Assembly: GCF_001544915.2 (NCBI RefSeq)
Contig: NZ_FCOE02000021.1
Location: 1-64,000, forward strand
Direction: 5' to 3'
DNA length: 64,000 nt
From: Caballeronia pedi
GTDB lineage: Bacteria; Pseudomonadota; Gammaproteobacteria; Burkholderiales; Burkholderiaceae
Shown here: positions 58,753 through 64,000 of the stretch, piece after piece
Position numbering within the stretch: position 1 is the first letter of the stretch
How the letters are laid out: every line of letters begins with the position of its first letter
Position numbers and translations under genes: made by a program
The notes under the pieces: generated by a model
Told to the model about the DNA's origin: nothing
Databases searched by the model: none
Seen by the model: only the letters and a program-made list of their open reading frames with translations

Positions 58753-58920
58753 TCAGTACGCGCCGGCCATCGGCAGAAGCAGATAGGGCAGGAGATCTTC
58801 GTAGCACATCGGTTCGGGCGAAGCGGTTGGTCCGACGGTCGCGCTTTCAGGCGATACGTCGCGCTCCGCGTCCCCGGCGATCAGCGATGCGGCGGCGATG
58901 GGCGTCGGTTCGATCTTCAT
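58753..58920 (-). CDS. 55-residue small protein with strong ribosome binding site
   Basis: The translation runs from MKIEPTPIAAASLIAGDAER to a hydrophobic C-terminus LLPYLLLPMAGAY. GAGGAGG lies seven bases before the ATG, the strongest ribosome binding site in this part of the window. The protein has no signal peptide, is acidic in the middle (two Pro-rich SPE repeats) and ends in a short hydrophobic stretch with a single Cys before it. No family was recognised. It is 23 bp upstream of the VOC-like gene. Confidence 0.55.
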   Translation of the reverse strand: MKIEPTPIAAASLIAGDAERDVSPESATVGPTASPEPMCYEDLLPYLLLPMAGAY

Positions 58921-59000
58921 CTTTCCCTCCTCTCGTGCAGCGTGTGAGGGAAGTCTGATCGGGGAAAATTAGCCGATCGTGAGGATGCGTTTCTCCTGAA

Positions 59001-59408
59001 CTACGCGTCCCCACTGAGCCAGTTTTCAACGGTCACGCCGGGGTAGTTCGCGAAATCCTTGACGTTGTTCGTGACGATCGGCACGCCCAGCGCGACTGCG
59101 TGAGCGGCGATCAGCTTGTCCAGCGCGCCCCGGTTGCGCTCCGGCGAGGCGTGGCGGATCGGACCATAGGCGGCGGCAGCGTCCTCCCCGAACGGCGCGA
59201 CTTCGATCAACTCGACGAGCGACGCCAGATTGGCGCGCTCGCGATCCGGCCGCGCGCTCGTCGCGACGCCGAATTGCAGTTCGGCGTACGTGATCGACGA
59301 CATCACCACGTCACCGACGTAGCATTGCGCAAAGCGCCGCGCGACCTGTTCGGGCTGGTGCTTCATCAGATAGATGCACATGTTGGTGTCGAGCAGATAG
59401 CGCGGCAT
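59001..59408 (-). CDS. vapC: VapC-type PIN-domain toxin
   Basis: 135 residues. PIN domain with the acidic metal site: LLDTNMCIYLM (Asp7), an acid in SSITYAELQFGV and a C-terminal IVTNNVKDFANYPG. It is an RNA endonuclease (tRNA or rRNA cleaving) neutralised by VapB. The ATG overlaps the vapB stop codon by one base, so the pair is translationally coupled. Confidence 0.93.
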   Translation of the reverse strand: MPRYLLDTNMCIYLMKHQPEQVARRFAQCYVGDVVMSSITYAELQFGVATSARPDRERANLASLVELIEVAPFGEDAAAAYGPIRHASPERNRGALDKLIAAHAVALGVPIVTNNVKDFANYPGVTVENWLSGDA

Positions 59409-59644
59409 CAGAAGAACTCCCGATCGTCTTGTTCCGGCTCGTTGCGTCCCGACGCCATGAAATCGGAATCGAAGCGCTTGAAGCGGTCGAGCGCGCCGGC
59501 GAGCGAGCGTCGCACTGGATGAATGCGCAGTTCGTCGCCCACCCGTTCGATCTCGACTTCAGTCTCCGTGTCCGGATAGGCCAGTTCGGCGGGAATGCGG
59601 ATCGCTTGCGAGTTGCCGTTGCGGAAAATTCGGGTGATGGGCAT
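59408..59644 (-). CDS. vapB: VapB-type antitoxin (AbrB/SpoVT fold)
   Basis: 78 residues. The swapped-hairpin AbrB domain IFRNGNSQAIRIPAEL is typical of VagC/VapB antitoxins, and the C-terminus (DRFKRFDSDFMASG) would wrap the toxin. AGGAAG lies eight bases before the ATG at 59644. VapB-VapC complexes usually repress their own promoter; a 12-bp-period direct repeat lies 12 bp upstream of the start codon. Confidence 0.92.
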   Translation of the reverse strand: MPITRIFRNGNSQAIRIPAELAYPDTETEVEIERVGDELRIHPVRRSLAGALDRFKRFDSDFMASGRNEPEQDDREFF

Positions 59645-59655
59645 GATGACTTCCT

Positions 59656-59675
59656 GTGTGTACCTACGTGTGTAC
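59656..59675. promoter_or_regulatory. GTGTGTAC direct repeat upstream of vapBC, candidate autoregulation site
   Basis: GTGTGTAC occurs twice (59656-59663, 59668-59675) with a CTAC spacer, so the period is 12 bp. Confidence 0.6.
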
Positions 59676-59802
59676 TCTAACAGAAGTCCATTGGAAGTGG
59701 CCAGATTGAGCATGCGTTTTCTCCTAATTTCAGAATGTCAGGGTTCCTCATGGATTACCGGCTCATGGTGCCTGTCTCGGTTCGCTCGAAATAGCTGGCC
59801 GA

Positions 59803-60990
59803 ATGGCTAACGCTCACTGTTCGTCGAAGCGCCGGATCATCATTTTCGGCGCGTTCGATCGTCACAATTTCGGCGACATGCTGTTCGCGCATGTCGTCGC
59901 GCGATTGCTCGCGGAGCGTTCGACGGAAATCGAAACGGTGTTCGGGGGATGCGGGCAGCGCGACTTGCGCATGTATGGCGGCCACGCGATCGCCGCACGG
60001 TCGGCGCAAGGGCGCGACGAATCTTTCACCCTGATCCATGCGGGCGGCGAACTGCTGACGTGCGACGCGTGGGAAGCCGCCGTCATGCTGACGAAGCCCG
60101 AGGATGCTCGAGCCTGCATCACCCGATACGCCTCTCACGCCGACGCCCGGCGCGCATGGGCGCGCGCCGCGCTCGGAACCGATGCACTGGCGCCTTACGT
60201 GATCGGCCGCGAGACGTTTCCCCACGCGCAGTCGATCTGCTTCAACGCGATCGGCGGCGCGGCGCTGGATTCACGCGATGCTGCTTTCCGCGAAGAGGTG
60301 CTGACCAAACTGCGAACCGCCGACGCCATCAGCGTGAGAGACACACGAACACAAGCCACGCTCAAGCGCGCGGGCATCGACGCTCAACTCGTCCCCGACC
60401 CGGCGACGCTGATCGCCGAACTCTTCGACGCGCACATCCGGACACATGCCGATACCCGCCGCGGCTATCTGGCGGTCCAGTTCAGCGCGGATTTCGGCGA
60501 CGACGGCACGCTCGCGCGCATCGCACGGCAACTGGATCGGCTGGGAGAATCGACCGGCCTCGGCATCGCGCTGTTCCGCGCGGGCGCGGCGCCGTGGCAC
60601 GACGACCTCGCGGTCTACGAACGCATGGCCGCGCGCATGCGCCACGCGACGGTGCGGATCGTCGATTCGCTGAACGTCTGGGACATTTGCGCGCTGATCG
60701 CGAACAGCGAGGGATTCGCGGGCAGCAGTCTGCACGGCCGGATCGTCGCGATGGCGTATGGTTTGCCGCGCGTGACGCTTCAGCACGCGGATTCGGTCAA
60801 GCAGCACGCGTATGTGTCGACGTGGGAAATCGCGGGCGCACCGGGCGTCGTGTCCATCGACGAATTGCACGCGGCGATGCGCGAAGCGTTGGCGATGAAG
60901 CGCGCCGCGCTGCACGAAACGGCATGGGCGCTCGCGCAAGCGCATCGCGCCGGCTTCGAACCGATTGCCCGATCCGCGCTTCGATCATGA
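59803..60990 (+). CDS. polysaccharide pyruvyl transferase family protein
   Basis: 395 residues. The N-terminus RIIIFGAFDRHNFGDMLFAH, with an N-F-G-D motif, and the C-terminal GSSLHGRIVAMAYGLP are the typical ends of the PS_pyruv_trans fold, which transfers pyruvate ketals from phosphoenolpyruvate to sugars or acts in related glycan/cofactor reactions. No other glycan genes are nearby, so its acceptor is unknown. The ATG has no strong ribosome binding site. Its stop codon abuts that of the convergent LysR gene. Confidence 0.85.
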   Translation: MANAHCSSKRRIIIFGAFDRHNFGDMLFAHVVARLLAERSTEIETVFGGCGQRDLRMYGGHAIAARSAQGRDESFTLIHAGGELLTCDAWEAAVMLTKPEDARACITRYASHADARRAWARAALGTDALAPYVIGRETFPHAQSICFNAIGGAALDSRDAAFREEVLTKLRTADAISVRDTRTQATLKRAGIDAQLVPDPATLIAELFDAHIRTHADTRRGYLAVQFSADFGDDGTLARIARQLDRLGESTGLGIALFRAGAAPWHDDLAVYERMAARMRHATVRIVDSLNVWDICALIANSEGFAGSSLHGRIVAMAYGLPRVTLQHADSVKQHAYVSTWEIAGAPGVVSIDELHAAMREALAMKRAALHETAWALAQAHRAGFEPIARSALRS

Positions 60991-61854
60991 AGCCGCGAAC
61001 GTCAGATAAGCCTTGACCGCCGGGGCCCGCTCGAAACGCCGATACACCATCGCCACTTCCGACGGCACCGCTTTGCCCGCGATTTCCCGATACGCCACGC
61101 CCGGCACCGTCACGCATTGCGCGAGCGAACGCGGCACGACGGCGACATCGCCGCCCAGCGACACATGCGCGAGCACGTCCGCGAGCGTGCCCGGCTGCGC
61201 GACGATGCGCGCCGTGAAGCGCCCGCGCCGGGCCACGTCGAGCGTGCCCGATTCCTGCTCCGGCACGACGAACGACTGATCGCGCAACTGCGCCGGCGCG
61301 ATGACCTCCGACGCCGCCAGCGGCGAATCGGCGGGCAGCGCGACGATGAAGTCATCGCGATGCACCGTGCGCGCCTCGACGCCTTCGGGATAAGGCACCG
61401 GCGGCCGCACGTAAGCGATGTCGATGCGCCCTTCCATCAGCAGCGGGCCGGCCTCGCGCATCACGATTTCCTCGATCCCGATTTCCACCAGCGGATGACG
61501 CACCCGAAAGCCGCGCACGGTCGCCTGCAGCACGCCCGAATACACCGCCGACCCGACATAGCCGATGACGATCTTCCCCAGTTCCCCACGCTCCGCGAGC
61601 GCCGCGCGTTCGGCTGCGCGCGCCAGATGATCGAGCGCGCTGACCGCTTCGCCCAGATAGGCTTCGCCGGCGGCCGTCAGCGCAACCGAACGCTTGGTCC
61701 GATGAAACAGCCGCACGCCGAGCAGCCGCTCGGCTTCCTGAATCTGCTTGGTGAGCGCGGGCGGCGCGATGCCGAGTTCTTCCGCCGCGCGCGCGAAATG
61801 CAGATGCCGGGCGACGCTCAGGAAACAGCGCACGTGACGCAACTCGACGGGCAT
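60985..61854 (-). CDS. LysR-family transcriptional regulator
   Basis: 289 residues. N-terminal winged helix (HFARAAEELGIAPPALTKQIQEAE) and effector domain (KIVIGYVGSAVYSGVLQATV). IAPPALTKQIQEAE in place of the usual QPALSxxI is a BenM/CatR-like variant. Divergent from a DHA2 efflux gene 105 bp away, its probable target. The start at 61854 matches the expected MPVELRHVRCFLSVARHL. Confidence 0.88.
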   Translation of the reverse strand: MPVELRHVRCFLSVARHLHFARAAEELGIAPPALTKQIQEAERLLGVRLFHRTKRSVALTAAGEAYLGEAVSALDHLARAAERAALAERGELGKIVIGYVGSAVYSGVLQATVRGFRVRHPLVEIGIEEIVMREAGPLLMEGRIDIAYVRPPVPYPEGVEARTVHRDDFIVALPADSPLAASEVIAPAQLRDQSFVVPEQESGTLDVARRGRFTARIVAQPGTLADVLAHVSLGGDVAVVPRSLAQCVTVPGVAYREIAGKAVPSEVAMVYRRFERAPAVKAYLTFAAS

Positions 61855-61959
61855 GTCCTATTCCAGATTTCGATAATTATTCAGCGATTCTATGCCAATG
61901 ACAGGAAACACAGACGCAACTAGCATCGACAAACCCGATTCATCTTTCTGCACGGCGTC

Positions 61960-63531
61960 ATGTCAAAGATCATCGATAAACCCGAATCTCCCCGCTTCGT
62001 GCTGCTCACCGCGTCCGCGACGTGCGCGCTGATCACGCTCGACACCAACGTCGTCGCGGTGGCGCTGCCGTCCATCGCGCGTGATTTCCACGCCGGTTTC
62101 GCCGATGTCGAATGGGTCGTGAGCGCGTACATGGTCGCGTTTGCCGCGTGCCTGCTGCCCGCGGGCGCGCTCGCCGACCGTATCGGCCGCAAGAAGATGC
62201 TGATCGCGGGCCTCGCCGCGTTCCTGCTCGCGTCGCTCGGGTGCGGGCTGGCGCCGTCGGCGCTGGCGTTGAATATCGCGCGCGCGGCGAAGGGCGTCGG
62301 CGCGGCGATGCTGCTGACATCGGCGCTCGCGATCATCGCCAACACGTTCCACGAAGGCGCGGCGCGCGCCCGCGCGTGGGCCGTGTGGGGCACGTGCATG
62401 GGCGTATCGACGACCATCGCGCCGCTCGTCGGCGGCGTCATCACGCAATGGGCCGGCTGGCGCTGGATCTTCCTGATGAACCTGCCGATCTGTGCGCTGC
62501 TCGCCGCGTGCGCCTGGCGCGGCATGCGCGAGTCGCGCAACCCCGAAGCGGGCGCGATCGATCTGGCGGGCAGCGTGCTGTTCGCCGCGTCGCTCGCGCT
62601 CGGCATCTGGGCGCTGATCGACGCCCAGGCCGACGGCTGGTCGGACTGGCGCACCGTCGCGCGTCTCATCGCGAGCGCGGCGCTCTTCGTCGTGTTCGTG
62701 CGCGTGCAGCGTTCGCGCGCCCACGCGATGATCGACCTCGCGCTGTTTCGCCAGCCGCGCTTCGTTGCCGCCGTGCTCGCGATGTTCGGCTACGCCGCCT
62801 GCGCGCAGGTGATGATGACGTTCCTGCCGCTCTATCTGCAAAACGCGTTCGGCCTGCCGGCGGTGCGCGCGGGCATCGGCATGTTGCCGTTCGCCGTCGC
62901 GATGGTCGTCGGTCCGCATATCGGCGCGTCGCTCGGCAAGCGCCTGCCGGGCATGACGCTGCTCACGCTCGGCCTCGCGACGATCGGCGCGGGCAATCTG
63001 CTGACGGCTTTCTTCGCGGGCATGTCGAACTACGGGCTGATCGCGCTCGGCATGATCGTCACCGGCCTCGGCGCGGGCGTGCTCAACGGCGACACGCAGA
63101 AAGCGATCATGGCGTGCGTGCCGACGAACCGCACCGGCATGGCTTCGGGCATCAGCACGACGACGCGCTTCACCGCGATCGTTACATCAGTGGGCGTGCT
63201 GGGCGCGGTGCTGGCGACGCGCACGCACGTCGCGCTGGCCGCGCACGCGTCGAGTCTGACCGATCCCGCCACTGTGCTCGATGCGACCTTCCTCTCGCGT
63301 CTGCTCGCCGGCGATCTCGCCCACGCGGGCGAAAGCATGAGCGGACCGGCGGGCGCTGCGATCGTGCGTATCGCGCGCGACAGCTTCGCGAGCGGCTTTG
63401 CGGCGTCGCTCGGCGTGGCGGGCGTGTGCGCGCTGACGATCGCGGCAGCGGTTTGGCTGCTCGCGGGCCGCACGCAAAGCGAAAGCGGCGTGAATGCGCC
63501 GGGAAAGGCGGGATCGGCGCTGGCTGAATAA
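61960..63531 (+). CDS. DHA2-family (EmrB/QacA-type) MFS efflux transporter
   Basis: 523 residues with about 14 membrane segments. LDTNVVAVALPSIARDFHAG and VEWVVSAYMVAFAACLLPAG are the DHA2 TM1-TM2 signature, GALADRIGRKKMLI is MFS motif A, and the central insert with two extra helices gives the 14-TM form. It is a proton antiporter exporting toxic or hydrophobic compounds. No membrane-fusion partner gene is present. The ribosome binding site is weak. Probably controlled by the divergent LysR protein. Confidence 0.9.
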   Translation: MSKIIDKPESPRFVLLTASATCALITLDTNVVAVALPSIARDFHAGFADVEWVVSAYMVAFAACLLPAGALADRIGRKKMLIAGLAAFLLASLGCGLAPSALALNIARAAKGVGAAMLLTSALAIIANTFHEGAARARAWAVWGTCMGVSTTIAPLVGGVITQWAGWRWIFLMNLPICALLAACAWRGMRESRNPEAGAIDLAGSVLFAASLALGIWALIDAQADGWSDWRTVARLIASAALFVVFVRVQRSRAHAMIDLALFRQPRFVAAVLAMFGYAACAQVMMTFLPLYLQNAFGLPAVRAGIGMLPFAVAMVVGPHIGASLGKRLPGMTLLTLGLATIGAGNLLTAFFAGMSNYGLIALGMIVTGLGAGVLNGDTQKAIMACVPTNRTGMASGISTTTRFTAIVTSVGVLGAVLATRTHVALAAHASSLTDPATVLDATFLSRLLAGDLAHAGESMSGPAGAAIVRIARDSFASGFAASLGVAGVCALTIAAAVWLLAGRTQSESGVNAPGKAGSALAE

Positions 63532-63610
63532 GACGGCCCGACGCTTCCGGGCGGATATCGGCCAACGGTACGATGGCGCTTTCCGTCCCAAGCCGCGCGA
63601 TTCACCGTAC

Positions 63611-63985
63611 ATGAACAGCCTCTCTAAACTTCTCAAGACCGACACCATCAGCTCCCGGCACGTCACGTTCGAATTCGTTCGGGCGCTGTGGCATCTGCGC
63701 TCGTTGTTCGGCATGCTGCTGCTCGTGTTCTTCGCGCTGTGCGCGGCGATATTCTACCTCGGAGCGCCGATGGACAGCGCGACGCACGCCCACGCGTCGT
63801 TCGGCGGCACGCTCTATTTCTGCGGCGTGACGGCGCTCACCATCGGCTATGGCGATGTGGTCGCGACAACCGCCATCGGGCGCGCACTCGCGGTGGTGCT
63901 GGGCCTGTACGGCGTGCTCGTCACCGGCGTGACCACGGCGGTCGCCGTTTTCGCCGTCCAGCGCGCGGCCGGCCGCGCCGCCTGA
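63611..63985 (+). CDS. two-TM potassium channel
   Basis: 124 residues. Two membrane helices (LFGMLLLVFFALCAAIFYLG and GRALAVVLGLYGVLVTGVTT) flank a pore loop with the selectivity filter T77-I-G-Y-G-D82. This is the minimal Ion_trans_2 form, with a soluble N-terminus of 30 residues and no RCK domain, so gating is not evident. It forms tetramers in the inner membrane. The ATG at 63611 lacks a clear ribosome binding site. It ends 15 bp before the window edge. Confidence 0.88.
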   Translation: MNSLSKLLKTDTISSRHVTFEFVRALWHLRSLFGMLLLVFFALCAAIFYLGAPMDSATHAHASFGGTLYFCGVTALTIGYGDVVATTAIGRALAVVLGLYGVLVTGVTTAVAVFAVQRAAGRAA

Positions 63986-64000
63986 GTCTTCCCCAGAGCG

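Overview
The window is high-GC, gene-dense DNA from a Burkholderiaceae bacterium, most likely Burkholderia sensu lato (Caballeronia or Paraburkholderia type). This rests on gene families and order, not on a database search. The diagnostic part is 9.7-18 kb: a tyrosine recombinase, ParA, ParB, a replication initiator and an RpoD-type sigma factor, all on the + strand. That order is typical of the origin and partition locus of the second chromosome (chromid) in this group. No rRNA, tRNA, CRISPR array or recognisable insertion sequence was seen.

Layout. 0-9.5 kb, all on the - strand: the 5' end of a thiolase, a 900-bp AT-rich gap, a self-sufficient CYP116B-type P450, a large autotransporter, a dienelactone-hydrolase-like/SnoaL-like fusion whose catalytic triad looks lost, and the Mn transporter mntH. 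9.5-18 kb: the replicon maintenance block, with inverted repeats before parA and between parB and rep. 18-26 kb: signalling and stress genes (GGDEF cyclase, MscS channel with a cyclic-nucleotide-type domain, chemotaxis receptor), several unrecognised small genes and a GST. 28-35.5 kb: a complete acetoin-catabolism unit, acoR then acoXABC, with a strong sigma-54 promoter and a lipoate-protein ligase immediately downstream. The ligase could lipoylate AcoC. No E3 (lipoamide dehydrogenase) gene is present.

35.5-48.7 kb: small envelope proteins, a DeoR-family regulator divergent from a NudK-type Nudix hydrolase, LysR/SDR/reductase/hydrolase genes, two MFS transporters, an H-NS-type protein, and a PLP-dependent hydroxyaspartate/threonine dehydratase with a YbaK-type deacylase, divergent from a YheO-type regulator. 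48.7-51.4 kb: modABC for molybdate uptake, preceded by a clear ModE-type palindrome. 51.5-64 kb: an enoyl-CoA hydratase behind a perfect palindromic operator, two envelope lipoproteins, a YhcG/DUF1016 nuclease-like protein, a sorbosone-dehydrogenase-like protein with its cytochrome c, a VapBC toxin-antitoxin pair, a pyruvyl-transferase-like protein, a LysR/DHA2 efflux pair and a 2-TM potassium channel.

The items most worth following up are the nested inverted repeats at the putative origin, the RpoD paralogue with a poly-acidic insert tied to the replicon maintenance block, a 37-bp DnaA-box-like repeat present at two distant intergenic sites, the dienelactone-hydrolase homologue without a catalytic triad, a chemoreceptor with an altered hairpin tip, and a 55-aa gene with a strong ribosome binding site.
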